Assembly: GCF_026151205.1 (NCBI RefSeq)
Contig: NC_087082.1
Span: 4,967,908-5,031,907 of the forward strand
Direction of reading: 5' to 3'
Origin: Bolinopsis microptera
Lineage: Eukaryota; Ctenophora; Tentaculata; Lobata; Bolinopsidae
Length of the DNA stretch: 64,000 bases
This document shows positions 1-10,800 of the stretch, piece by piece. The position numbers were made by a program, and so were the translations under genes. Below the pieces are notes generated by a model, which ran no database searches, had not been told where the DNA came from, and worked only from the letters and a program-made list of their open reading frames with translations. Each line of letters starts with the position of its first letter. Positions within the stretch are counted from its first letter, which is position 1.

Positions 1-1
1 G

Positions 2-423
2 TCAGGTAACATCTGGTGCGGGGAGTGGGGAGCCGTTATCTCCGTTAACAAGACTTGTCACACTAACACCCTGGTGATACCGGTACTGCGGGCTTTTGTA
101 GCTGACAGCGTGCTTTACAAGGTGGGTGGTAGGAAGTTGGTGGGATTGTTTTTCTGATTCATCTTGCTTGCCACTTTTGAAGATTTTTGAAGATTTTAGT
201 GATTAGTTCACTTTTGGAATCTAACTCTTACAATTCAATAACTTTCCAATGAACACAACACCTCCTATTGCAGGCAGCATCTAGACGAGGTCAAGGAGAC
301 ATCCTGATGATTAATGTGGCGGAAGCTAAACAACTCTTGGCTGAATTTCTCCCTGAAAAGGGGGTGTGTGGGGTGTACACGCTATCTAAAAACACTTCTC
401 ATTGGATCAAGATGTGTCACTGA
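2..423 (+). CDS. 3' end of an unidentified gene, last two exons
   Basis: Two exons join in frame. The first is open from the window edge to 121 and ends at AAG|GTGGGT. The second runs 274-423, starts after a TATTGCAG acceptor and ends at TGA. Joining phase 0 to phase 0 gives about 89 residues with no internal stop. The peptide contains SGNIWCGEWGAV, VLRAFVADSVLYK and, near the C-terminus, LLAEFLPEKGVCGVYTLSK, ending in WIKMCH. The composition and splice signals look like real coding sequence, but I do not recognise the family. The 5' part of the gene lies left of the window. It converges on the EF-hand gene, which ends at 7816 on the other strand. Confidence 0.6.
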
Positions 424-668
424 ACTAATCTGATGAGGTACAAGTTCGTTTTGGTATTGAGATCTGACAGTTGTTCCGGATTTAAACCATTGTCTCCGAT
501 ACCGTAAGACCGGGATTCGACCCCCCCCCCCCCCTCCACTGTCTCCGATCGTTTTGGTAGATAAGAGTGCCGTCTTGGTGGTGGTGTCCGATATTTCTAC
601 CTATCCTGGCATCCTGTGGACCACGTCAAAGAATTGTCAGATCAGTTCTACTGAGCGGCCTGTCTTGA
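424..668. other. Gene-free stretch with a poly-C tract
   Basis: No coding exon is visible. A run of 14 C lies at 521-534. Short phrases around it (GTCTCCGAT before and after) are repeated, as expected of a decayed repeat. Confidence 0.4.
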
Positions 669-1198
669 CCCCCCTCTAATGACTAGATCGTGGATTGAAC
701 ACCGATTAAATAATTAATTTTATGATTAATTATATTTATAGACATTGCTCCGATAGCTCAATATGTGGCTGAATACTGCTGACTAATATGAAAATCGGCT
801 GATTCTTTTTTTTTTGCAATTTCGAAATCAATTTCTCAAACTGTACAGATTATGCAGGGATAATTGTCCTACTTTGTCCTTTTTTCTTTGAGCCTTATTC
901 TTGTATAATTTATATGATTATATTTTGAGTAAACATTGTCTGGTTCTACGAGCCAGTCCCCAATCAATCGTGTGTACTTATTGGACGCAGGTTTTAGTTT
1001 CTAATCAAAGTTTTCCGTTTTGATGTGTTAAATTTACCTAAATCACAAAGAAAACTGTACTATAACAAAATTAAAACAAAAAATCCCAATTTCATTTCAA
1101 TCGTGTTGATATCTCTTTAAGTTTTAGCTCTCATCATATTCATAATTAAAATTAGGCCATTGTGTGATTGTGCAAGTTAAATGTTCCTTACCAGCATC
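669..1198. repeat. Duplicated block, left part of truncated unit U
   Basis: Positions 669-1084 match 5705-5742 plus 6133-6511, and 1085-1198 match 10622-10744. The two matches are fused here at 1084, inside an A-rich stretch. In the intact locus the two parts lie 4.1 kb apart and the interval contains the last exon of the EF-hand gene. This unit is therefore a duplicate with an internal deletion. It also shows the empty site for the SINE inserted at 5744-6127. Confidence 0.8.
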
Positions 1199-1208
1199 GG
1201 GGGGGGGG

Positions 1209-1312
1209 AGTAATGACTACTTTTGGGGACTTGGGGAATTACGTCAACGATTTTACCCCGAGTCCCCATGATTTTTAGTCCCCATTAGTCCCCAAAAGTC
1301 TCCATTAGTCCC
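1209..1312. mobile_element. Left MITE half of the composite insertion
   Basis: It starts with AGTAATGACTACTTTTGGGG and continues through AATTACGTCAACGA and AGTCCCCATGATTTTTAG. The right half of the same element is at 5222-5333, where the inverted end AGTCATTACT is kept. Confidence 0.6.
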
Positions 1313-1587
1313 CATTTAGATTTCAAAAAATCTGGCTTCTCCAGACCAGATCGTAAACTTCTCAAGACTGAAGTCTAGAATATTTATCAATGGTCACTGG
1401 ACATTCCTGACTTCTTGGGAGCTACTTGAGGGCTGTTAGAGTACCTCAGGTAAATTAAGGGAGGGGGCGGGGGCGACTACCAATGACAACATTGAGGAGA
1501 CATATTGCATATATACGCTTATTTTATCAGATTGATCTAGTAACACGAGTTGTAGCGCAAGGAAAATAAACGCATTATCAAGGGGCC

Positions 1588-1680
1588 AGGGGGGGGGGGC
1601 AACGCCCCAAAAAGCCCTACACATATAAAAAATCCGAAGAGGGCCCTAGAAATCGGGGCTTTTTGGGGCCTTTTGACCCT
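1588..1680. repeat. G-tract plus GGGGCC-type palindromic repeat
   Basis: An 11-G run is followed by CAACGCCCCAAAAAGCCC, then GGGCCCTAGAAATCGGGG and GGGGCCTTTT. The same element occurs twice in tandem at 4392-4623, where its other end is GGGGCGTTG followed by 31 C. The paired ends suggest a small foldback element tipped by G/C homopolymers. Confidence 0.55.
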
Positions 1681-1794
1681 GTATTTTTGGCATGAATTTT
1701 GTTCAATTTAAAACAAATATACACGAATTTGAAAGATGTGAGAGGGATGTAATTCTTTTCATACTCGACTATCTGACAGAGAAATACATTCACC

Positions 1795-1949
1795 GGGGGG
1801 GGGGGGGATTTCAGCATCAGCATTCGATCAAGAAAGCGAAGCTGAGAGAGTGCAAATATCAAGATTGTCAAGGGTCGGGTCAAGTTTGTTTCGCAAAACT
1901 ATACTCCAGCAAAGTTTGCTTATCCTGTACAAACCGGGGGGGGGGGGGG
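1795..1949. repeat. Two poly-G tracts 130 bp apart
   Basis: Runs of 13 G (1795-1807) and 14 G (1936-1949) interrupt otherwise ordinary AT-rich sequence. They lie near the left end of the composite insertion and may mark further repeat junctions. Confidence 0.5.
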
Positions 1950-2047
1950 TCCAACCCGATTTCCACATGAGTGTTGATGAGGCAAAAATCGGAAAATTGA
2001 GAAATTTACAGAATCGATCTCAAAAACCTCTCAAAAGGGATATAAGT

Positions 2048-4140
2048 CCTCCTCCTCCTTAGTCTTCCTCCTCGTCCTGAGTCCTCCTCCTCCTCCTCCG
2101 ATCCTTCTCAGTCCTCCTCCTCTTCAGTCCTCCTCCTGACTCCTCTTCCTCATCCTCCTCCACCTCCTGAGTCCACCTCCTGAGTCCTCCTCCTCCTTCT
2201 CCTCCTCCTCCTCCTCGTTCTTCCTCTTCCTTCTCCTCCTTCTCCTCCTCTTTCTTCTCCCTATCAGTCCTCCTCCTCAGTCCTCCTCATAGTCGACCTC
2301 GTCCTCGTCCTCCTCCTGGGTCGTCCTCCGCCTTCTCCTCCTCCTCCTCCTACTCCTCCTCATTCCTCCTCTTCCTTCTCCTCCTCCTTCTCCTCTTCCT
2401 TCTCCCTATCAGTCCTTCTCCTCAGTCCTCCTCACCCTCCACCTTAGTCCTCATTCCCCCTCCTCCCCCTCAGTCTTACTCCCAGTACTCCTTCTCCTCC
2501 TCCTCCTCCTCCTCCTCCTCCTCCTCCTCCTCCTCCTCCTCCTCCTCCTCCTGCTCCTCCTCCTCCTCCTGCTCCTCCTCTTCCTCCTGCTCCTCCTCCT
2601 CCTCTTCCTCCTCCTCCTCCTCCTTCTCTTCCTCCTCCTCCTCCTCCTCCTCCAGTGTGACATAATCATGATTGAGTCGATCCAACGCTCATTCACTGCA
2701 AAAATAGCAGGATACAAGTATCTTAGCTACTGGGAGCGCCTGAAGCAGCTTGATCTCTACTTCCTACAGCGCCGCCGCGAGAGGTACACGATCATCCTTG
2801 TCTGGAAAATTTACTACGGTGAGATTCCCAACAGTGTAAACATTACTTTCCAACACTCTCAAAGAAGAGGAGTTACATGTCTTCGTCCTCTTGGCGGATC
2901 AAAATACAAAAGCACCAACACCATGAGGTTTCATTCTTTCCCTTTAGTGGCCTCTGCTTTGTATAACGCTGTGCCTCACGACATCAAGTCTATCCCAACC
3001 TTGCCAAAAATCCTCCTCAGTCCCCAGTCCTTCTCCTACTCGTCAGTCCTCATCCTCAGTTCTCCTTCTCCTACTCCTAAGTCTTCCTCCTCGTCAGTCC
3101 TCCTCCTCCTCCTCAGTCTTCCTCCTCCTCCTCCTCATCCTAATCAGTCCTCAGTCCTCCTCATCCTCCTCAGTCCTCCTCCTCCTCCTCCTGCACGTCA
3201 GCCCTCCTCCTCCTCCTCCTCAGTCCCCAGTCCTTTTCTTACTTGTCAGTCCTCATCCTCCTCCTCATCCTCATCCTCCTCCTCAGTCCCCAGTCCCCCT
3301 TCTCCTCCTACTCCTAAGTCCTCCTTCTCCTCCTCCTCAGTCCTCCTCCCTTCCTTCTCATCAGTCCAGCCCCAGTCTTCCTTCTCCTCTTCCTTCTCAT
3401 CAGTCCTCCCCCAGTCTTCCTTCTCCTCTTCCTCATCCTCAGTCCTCCTCGTCATCCTCCTCATCAGTGTTCTTCCTCCTCCTTATCCTCGTCATCAGTC
3501 CTCTTCCTGATCCTCCCCCAGTCTCCTTCTCCTCCTCCTCCTCTTCACTCCTCCTTAGTCCTCCCCCAGTCCTCCTCTTCATCAGTCCTCCTCCTCAGTC
3601 GTCCTCCTCCTCCTCCTTAGTTCTCGTCCTCATCCTCCTAGTCCTCGTCCTTAGTTCTCTTCCTCATCCTCCTAGTCCTCGTTCTCGTCATCCTCAGTCT
3701 TCTTCCTCAGTCTTCTTCAGTCTTCCTCAGTCCTCCTCCTCCTCCTCAGTCCTCAGTCCTCCTTCTCAGTCCTCTTGCTCCTCAGTCCCCAGTCCTCTTC
3801 TACTCGTCAGCATTCTCCTCATCATCCTCCTCCTCATCCTCCTCCTCATCAGTCCTCCTCCTCCTCAGTCCTCCTCCTCAGTTCTCCTCCCCCTTCTCCT
3901 ACTCCTAAGTTTTCCTCCTCGTCAGTCCTCCTCCTCCTCAGTCTTTCTCCTCCTCCTCCTCCTCTCCAGTCCTTTTCCTCCTCCTCATCCTCCTCAGTCC
4001 TCAGTTCTCCTTATCCTCCTCAGTCCCCTTCCTCTGTCCTCCTCCTCAGTCCTCCTCCTCAGTCCCCAGTCTTCCTCCTGCACGTCAGTCCTCCTCCTCA
4101 TCCTCTTCCTCCTCCTCCTCCTCAGTCCTCCTCTTCCTTG
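2048..4140. repeat. 2.1 kb pyrimidine (TCC/CTC) microsatellite
   Basis: Almost continuous CTCCTC, CAGTCCTC and TTCTCC tracts cover this span, interrupted by a LINE fragment at about 2658-3015. The other strand is GGA-rich. The long open frames here (Arg-, Glu- or Ser/Pro-rich) are by-products of the repeat. Homopurine/homopyrimidine DNA of this length could form triplex structures. Confidence 0.9.
2658..3015 (+). mobile_element. LINE reverse-transcriptase 3' fragment
   Basis: One open frame encodes the region downstream of the RT palm in a jockey/CR1-like LINE. Diagnostic pieces are ESIQRSFTAKI, YWERLKQLDLYFLQRRRERY and VWKIYYGEIPN, followed by FHSFPLVASALYNAVP. The same block occurs at 56387-56816 with about half the residues identical. 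No catalytic core is present, so it is a dead fragment. It is embedded in the TCC microsatellite. Confidence 0.75.
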
Positions 4141-4182
4141 GAAGTTCAGACTGACAGCACGGGTAGAGATCAGAGCTTAAGT

Positions 4183-4205
4183 CCCCCCCCCCCCCCCCCC
4201 CCCCC
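4183..4205. repeat. Poly-C tract at the right end of the microsatellite
   Basis: A run of 23 C begins 40 bp past the end of the TCC tract. Confidence 0.7.
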
Positions 4206-4391
4206 TAATATGCAATATGGTACAACATTAAATTTTATAGCTCCACCCTGTTAGATCATTGCTTTTCTCTATTTGATAGTGTTTATGGACCACATTCTCC
4301 ATGTAATACACTCAAATAAACATAAAAGTACTGTGCAAGTAGTCAGATAATATCATTTAAGCACTTAGCATATATCAAACTTGATGAAATT

Positions 4392-4590
4392 GAAGTTAAT
4401 TCTAGGGCCCCAAAAGGCCCCACACAATACACATATCGAAATCCATAAAGGGCCCTAGAAATCGGGGCTTTTTGGGGCCTTTTGGGGCGTTGAAGTTAAT
4501 TCTAGGGCCCCAAAAGGCCCCACACAATACACATATCGAAATCCATAAAGGGCCCTAGAAATCGGGGCTTTTTGGGGCCTTTTGGGGCGT

Positions 4591-4623
<33 letters not shown>
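4392..4623. repeat. Tandem pair of a 105-bp GGGGCC-rich repeat ending in poly-C
   Basis: The unit starts TTGAAGTTAATTCTAGGGCC and ends GGGGCCTTTTGGGGCGTTG. It is present twice, at about 4387 and 4491. The second unit runs into 31 C (4593-4623). Each unit can fold on itself through GGGGCCTTTTGGGG and CCCCAAAAGGCCCC. Confidence 0.75.
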
Positions 4624-5221
4624 TATCCATTTTTCTTATTACTTTTGTATTGATTTGTCTGAAATGATATGCTCAGTAATTTGAAATTGGCGTTGGTTTC
4701 TTTTGTTTTTGACGATCATTGATGGAAATATTCACAAAAGAGTGCTTGTCAGTGCTTAAAATAAAGATCATTCAAGTCTGTTCACAGAACGGCTGTTATA
4801 AATACTCATTCACCTTGATTCACGATTTCAATCCTTCGCAGCTCGGTGAGGCACAGTGGTGCATCTCGCCGATCTACCGAAGTGGTTGCGAGAAGCATTA
4901 TTTGATGCGCGCGCGACCCAGTAGTGCATCGCGCTACAATCATTCACCCATCATCTAACATCTTTAAGTGTATTAGGAGGGTAAGTCGAAGGGTTAATTC
5001 ATGATTTTTCAGCGAGTCGGCTACTTCTACCTACTTCTACCTTCACGAGAGCTAAACTTCAATTAACCTCAATTTGAACTGACTTGTACAGTGGTAGAAC
5101 ACATTACAACCGGGCTTATCATTTTACTTTTAAGTCAGATTTATCCTACTCTTATCTTGGACAAAACATCTCGATCGTATTGTTATTAAACTAACTTGAA
5201 AACCATGAATAACTGTCAAAA
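4624..5221. other. Gene-free interior of the composite insertion
   Basis: I see no exon or recognisable element here. A GC-richer patch at 4835-4935 has repeated GTGCATC and GCGCG words and may be an old SINE, but no clear pol III boxes were found. Confidence 0.3.
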
Positions 5222-5332
5222 ATTCTGGGGACTTATGGGGACAAATGGTGAATTACGTCAACGAGTTGACCTCTAGTCCCCATGATTTTTAGTCCCCATT
5301 AGTCCCCAAAAGTCTCCATTGGTAGTCATTAC

Positions 5333-5333
<1 letters not shown>
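5222..5333. mobile_element. Right MITE half of the composite insertion
   Basis: It shares AATTACGTCAACGA and AGTCCCCATGATTTTTAG with 1209-1312 and ends TGGTAGTCATTACT, the inverted form of the left end. About 30 C (5334-5362) separate it from the target duplication. Confidence 0.6.
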
Positions 5334-5362
<29 letters not shown>

Positions 5363-5363
<1 letters not shown>

Positions 5364-5704
5364 AGCATCAATAGTCCCATTAGCCTCTCTGTCGTAATGT
5401 TTGATGATATTATCGAAATCAACCGCTGAGAACCGTCCATGAGGTTTCAGTTTCTTCAGGAAGTTTCCTTCGATATTGAATAACCGCGGGAAATCCTGAG
5501 CAAAAGTGGAAAATCTTGAATTTCTGAATGGAACAAATTGGGCATATTGATAACTTAAGAACGTGGTCTCATTAAAAGCATGGGTTCGCTGCGTTGCCAC
5601 ATCGTGTCAGGGACTGACGATGAGGATCACGACGTGAGACAAAAAATTCAAGGTTGATTCGGAATTACAAATTTTATTACTCACAAATATGTCCAAAGTA
5701 GAAT
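5363..5704 (-). pseudogene. Duplicated, broken exon 6 of the EF-hand gene
   Basis: This matches 10739-11074, which is exon 6, intron 5 and the 3' edge of exon 5 of the intact gene. The exon part is 5363-5588 with the acceptor at 5589-5590. The frame is still open, with a few differences (DREANG instead of DRDTNG in the calcium loop). It is cut at its donor side by the insertion at 1199-5362 and stops at 5704, inside the copy of exon 5. It has no exon 7 and no 5' exons, so it cannot make the protein. Confidence 0.85.
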
Positions 5705-5743
5705 CCCCCCTCTAATGACTAGATCGTGGATTGAACACCGATT

Positions 5744-6127
5744 TTTATCTCAATTCTTATTTTACTTCGGACATTCCAACAGCCACATTGTTACACAAGT
5801 GTGTAACCAGCCAATTACAGGAAGCCGAAGGATTCAATTATACATTAGGCCAGTGACGGTTAAGGTAGTGTGTACCATACTTTCTTCGCCCGAGACTTTG
5901 CTGCAATGGGCAGCTCCTCATTTAACCCTCACACCCGATTTCTCGAGTATTTGGCTGAGTGGACCGGGGGGCTGCATAGACCACTCAGGATCCTTAGCTG
6001 AGCGTCGACGACGCTCACCCCACGGCTAGTGGCAGAGTCGGGAATCGAACCTGGTACCTCAAGCAATACCAGGCCTGGATTAACCAACTGAGCCACTAAG
6101 CCGTTACCAACTGAGCCACTAAGCCGT
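5744..6127 (-). mobile_element. tRNA-derived SINE, copy 1
   Basis: Read on the - strand, it starts with a tRNA-like head. A box, TGGCTCAGTTGG, lies near 6110 and B box, GGTTCGATTCC, near 6048. A body of about 280 bp and an A-rich tail at 5744-5760 follow. The first 23 bp of the head are duplicated in tandem. A second copy is at 43405-43754. The paralogous unit at 669-720 lacks it exactly (accgatt|aaataatt), which fixes its ends and shows that it arrived after the duplication. Confidence 0.85.
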
Positions 6128-6132
6128 TAAAA

Positions 6133-6511
6133 TTAATTAATTAAATAATTAATTTTATGATTAATTATATTTATAGACATTGCTCCGATAGCTCAATATG
6201 TGGCTGAATACTGCTGACTAATATGAAAATCGGCTGATTCTTCTTTTTTTGCAATTTCGAAATCAATTTCTCAAACTGTACAGATTATGCAGGGATAATT
6301 GTCCTACTTTGTCCTTTTTTCTTTGAACCTTATTCTTGTATAATTTATATGCTTATATTTTGAGTAAACATTGTCTGGTTCTACGAGCCAGTCCCCAATC
6401 AATACTTATTGGACGCAGGTTTTAGTTTCTAATCAAAGTTTTCCGTTTTGATGTGTTAAATTTACCTAAATCACAAAGAAAACTGTACTATAACAAAATT
6501 AAAACAAAAAA
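6133..6511. repeat. Duplicated block, intact-locus copy
   Basis: This is near-identical to 706-1084. It is sequence 3' of the EF-hand gene that was carried into the upstream duplicate. Confidence 0.85.
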
Positions 6512-7815
6512 TACAATTAAATTGGGAAATGTCAATTGAACATGGTCTGGCTTCCTTATCTCGAAAAAGTTATTGTGCAAAATAAAATGAATAAACGGAT
6601 TATAGTTTTTTGATGTCCTGAAACGTTATCAAAATAAGCTAACCAGAGCCATTAAAATGTAAATATTTTCCAAGTTCCTGACATCGATGCAATGCTCGAT
6701 AGGGCAATTGCTGACTTTTTAAACATATTTTCGATATCAGAAGTGATATTATTGTTTATGAGATTATCGTGTACCTCATTGGCTTAAGCTAGGTACTGCG
6801 CCATCGACAGTGAGCCGTGCGTGCTGACTGTAGGATGGTTTTTTAGCGCTAATTTCGGCCAGCACAATTTTCTTCAAACAAATAGATATTACGTATCCTT
6901 CCCGACCTCCGACAGCAACAAAAATTAGTCAGCTTACTCATAGACTTACAATTAAGGAAAGTGTCCGAAAAGTTTAAAGCATATCCAACCATCAGACATT
7001 ATGTTACAGCTAAAAGCAGCGTATTTTGCCCCATTTTGATCACTATATCAACTCCGATATCCACCAAATTTTTCGGACAGTTGTGAAAGCCCTATTGGAA
7101 GGTCGTCGCCAATTTTCAGAATGATCTCATTCAAGGAACTGAAGATATATCCAAATAATACGACAAAAATCAACGAATTTTGTCAAATTTGGTCAAATTA
7201 CGCGACTTTTACAGCTAATTTTGCTCCAAAAGCCGCGCACCATCAAATATGGCACCTAGGCGAAACTCACTGATCTTTTTAAAAAGGTATGACAAATTTG
7301 GTATTGTGAAAATTCTCACAGTCTCTAGAAAACAATGGTACAAAAATTTTTAAAATCCGAGCAAGTTTATTTTTATGGTGCACCCCCTACTTAAGCTGTA
7401 AACATTTCTCAAAAAGCCCTCTTCTTAAACACATTTTCGATATCAGAAGAAAGGAAAATAATATAATTATTGTAGTCAAACATGGACTCACTCAGTAGTC
7501 AATAACTAAATTGTTAAATAACAAATAACAGTTGTTAGCAATTCCTGTACATAAACATTCTTCACATTTCGTAAAATAGACTCGTGTTTTGAGCGATGAC
7601 AAAATTTCTACCATAATAATCGGTAAACTTCACTCATATAACCAGACCCAAGCCGTAATCACCTTCGGATGCAATCAGCATCTTTTCTTAATTCAAAATT
7701 TACCAAGCAAATTCTTCTGGTGTCGTTGTTTGTCCTCCAGAGCACTGATTTTAACAAACTCTCTACCTATTCCTGAACCCGGGGCGTTCTGATGAGCTAA
7801 AACTACAGTTCCTAA
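6512..7815. other. 3' flank of the EF-hand gene with a dispersed repeat
   Basis: Positions 6953-7385 match 8545-8972 at about 97 percent by eye, starting GTGTCCGAAAAGTTTAAAGC and ending GTTTATTTTTATGGTGCACC. The second copy lies inside the TTAA-flanked element of intron 6. No other gene is visible. AATAAA-like motifs occur, but I cannot choose a polyadenylation site. Confidence 0.5.
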
Positions 7816-10800
7816 CTACCCCATCCTCTGTTTTGGCAGCTGTGTGAGAATGATTTTCAGGTCCTCAGTCCCCAACTTTTGGAGGTTTGTCTTCTCGCAG
7901 AGCTCGAGAGCTGCATCCACCATTTCGAAGAGTAGCTCTCCGTTTACCCTGATGTCAGCGTATTCCAGCACATCTGCTATGAGCGCCATCAGTTCCCCAC
8001 CTTGGGAGGGTATAGAGTTGACGGCCGGATGTTATTCGCCGCTTTCTTCTCGAAATAGCCAGAGGCAAGTGCTACGCTACGAAGTAGCGCGCTCCGGGTT
8101 AATCCATGAACAATGGACAAGTTTAAAGTTATTACTATTAGTGATGATGAACAGGATTTCAGTTACAGCAGGGTTTAAGCGGGGGTTCACCCTGAATTTT
8201 TTGTGAAACTTGGTCTCGAGATAGCAGTTGACCAACAAACTAGGACCGGTGACCGAACTTTTGAGGGGTCCCGGACCCCAACCGCCAAACGGTGCCCGCG
8301 GGGCAGCCACGCCCATATTTGGTCCAAATTAGGCCCAATTTAGCCAAATACCTTAACGGGTGATACTCGTAAAATATCTGTTCCATATATTGGACCGTCG
8401 ACGAGTCCAACTCGGCGCGCGTCCTGGTAGGTTGTAAACCTACAACAAATACCCTGAACATGCCCAAAAACCAGATTTTAGGAAAAAAATGACTAAGTTA
8501 TGACTATGAGCCAAAAACCATATGATCATATTTGGGCATAGAAATGTGTCCGAAAAGTTTAAAGCATATCCAACCATCAAACATTATGTTACAGCTAAAA
8601 GCAGCGTATTTTGCTCCATTTTGATCACTATATCAACTCCGATATCCACCAAATTTTTCGGACAGTTGTAAAAGCCCTATTGGAAGGTCGTCACCAATTT
8701 TCAGAATGATCTCATTCAAGGAACTGAAGATATATCCAAATAATGCGACAAAAATCAACGAATTTGGTCAAATTTGGTCAAATTACGCGACTTTTACAGC
8801 TAATTTTGCTCCAAAAGCCGCGCACCATCAAATATGGCACCTAGGCAAAACTCACTGATCTTTCCAAAAAGGTATGACAAATTTGGTATTGTGAAAATTC
8901 TCACAGTCTCTAGAAAACAATGGTACAAAAATTTTTTAAATCCGAGCAAGTTTATTTTTATGGTGCACCTCCTAGCATACGCACCAAATTTGATCGGTTT
9001 TGGTTGTATCACGTGGTGACCCCCACGGTCGCTTCACTATAGTGTTTCGACGATACAGGGGGAGCCGCGCACTCGTGCGCGGCGGGTCATACAACGTATG
9101 ACAAGGTTTTGGCCCATAAATTAGTCAAATATCAATATTTTTGAATGAAACCAACTTTATATATGGAAGGTAAGCCTATACTACACATTTTCTTTAATTA
9201 TCAGCTCTGTATCTTGACGGATGTTACTCGTCTAAATTTCTTCGAAGTAGCGCGCGCCGCTTTCTTCTCGAAATGTTGGCCCGATGGCAAGTGCTACAAA
9301 GTAGTAGAGGCTCTTACGGGCATTGTCTGCTCGATACGCTAGGGACCCCAGATACACCTTACTAGACGTATTTTTACCGTAGAAACGATTAAAAGTAGTT
9401 TCAAGATGATTGGACTGATTTTTCTTGGTTAAAATCGCAAAAAACCGATTTTTGGGCCAAAAAACCATGTTTTTTTGATATTTTGAGCAAGTTAATTTTG
9501 TTGGCATATCGGCAAAACTTGCATGGATATAGCTAAAAGACAGCCGCACAAGATGGTATAAAAATAAAACAAATCCCTCTATTTTTTTGAGGTAAAAATC
9601 CAAAAAAGTGGTAAAAATTTTGACTTTTTTGCTTGAAGTTTGAATTATTTTTTTGCAGTTGTATTAAATCAACTCAAAAATAGTCACATCGTGTTTGCCT
9701 AAATTTTTCCTTTCTGAGAAGTACCCACTTCATATACTTTATCGAAGTTTGAATATTGTCACTCCGCAAGCGTTTTTGCCAAATTTTCGACGCGCACTAC
9801 GCGCAAAAGCATTTAGTTGTTATCAATCGGCACCCGCGCGTTCATCATAAATTTCAAACAGCTATAACTCAGCGAAATTATGTCCGTTCTAGCTCATATT
9901 TTCACACCAAATAGAAAATGATGTGATCTTATTGCTGACAAAATATGAATATAATTTCTCTATTTGCCTTAGAGTAATAGACTGTCAAAGTTTAAAACGC
10001 GCATTGGTATAGCACGTGACTAATAAGGCCAAATCTATACTTCTTAACATGTTATCGATCCTTAGACATCATACTATTGTGTCCAATTAGCGGTTAGGTC
10101 TCTAAACTCGTAGCAGAAAACACGCCTTTTTGCCCGTAAGAGCCTCTACTAAAGTAGCGCGCGCCGGGCCAGATCATTAACAATGGTCAACTCTGTATCT
10201 ACCTAACTGTGGATTCTGTGTCCAAATAATCGCAAAAAATAAACAAAATCGTCCATATCTCAGTTTGCGATATTTGCAAACACTGATTTCGCTCAAAACA
10301 ATAGATCAACTCAATAGGGTTTTAATATTTTTACATGACATTTTCAGAATCAACGTAGAATCGCATTTCGACCTTAAGTTTTTTATTGGAATTTTGAGTT
10401 AGGCCTTTAAAAAAAATGGTTTTTGGCTCATAACTCAGTCATTTTTTGTCCAATCTTGATGAAAATTCATAAACGAGTTTAAGGGACCACTAGCTCAAAA
10501 GTTCGGTCACTGGTCCTAGTTTGTTGGTCAACTGCTATCTCAAAACCAAGTTTCACAAGAAAATCAGGGTGAACCCCCCCCCCCCCCCCCTTAAGTTAGT
10601 GAACAGAGTTTCAGTTAAAATTATCCCAATTTCATTTCAATCGTGTTGATATCTCTTTAAGTTTTAGCTCTCATCATATTCATAATTAAAATTAGGCCAT
10701 TGTGTGATTGTGCAAGTTAAATGTTCCTTACTGCTTACCAGCATCAATAGTCCCATTAGTATCTCTGTCGTAATGTTTGATGATATTATCGAAATCAACC

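Larger units (their letters stand above)
1199..5362. mobile_element. Composite 4.2 kb insertion in the duplicated EF-hand exon
   Basis: The insertion is bounded by CAGCATC at 1192-1198 and again at 5363-5369. In the intact copy this heptamer occurs once (10739-10745). The left end is G10 followed by AGTAATGACTAC, and the right end is GTAGTCATTACT followed by about 30 C, so the ends are inverted repeats with homopolymer tips. The interior holds a TCC microsatellite, a LINE fragment and GGGGCC-rich repeats. I read it as one MITE-like insertion later expanded by other repeats. Two separately truncated MITE copies remain possible. Confidence 0.6.
8179..10590. mobile_element. TTAA-flanked foldback element in intron 6 (copy 1)
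   Basis: TTAA lies at 8175-8178 and at 10591-10594. The ends are inverted repeats of about 90 bp. The left begins G-rich then GTTCACCCTG and runs through AGTTGACCAACAAACTAGGA; the right ends with the complement and 17 C. TTAA target duplications point to the piggyBac superfamily by analogy; no transposase is encoded. Inside are the 430-bp repeat (8545-8972), a small TIR repeat (8349-8452) and a nested 848-bp element. A second family member is at 54522-55764. Confidence 0.75.

Noticed and set aside
2451-3510. Arg-rich, Glu-rich and Ser/Pro-rich open frames
   Set aside because: They are translations of the TCC/GGA microsatellite; only the LINE-derived part at 2658-3015 has protein signal.
6000-6127. 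A functional tRNA gene
   Set aside because: The A and B boxes belong to a SINE head with a long non-tRNA body; no complete cloverleaf was found.
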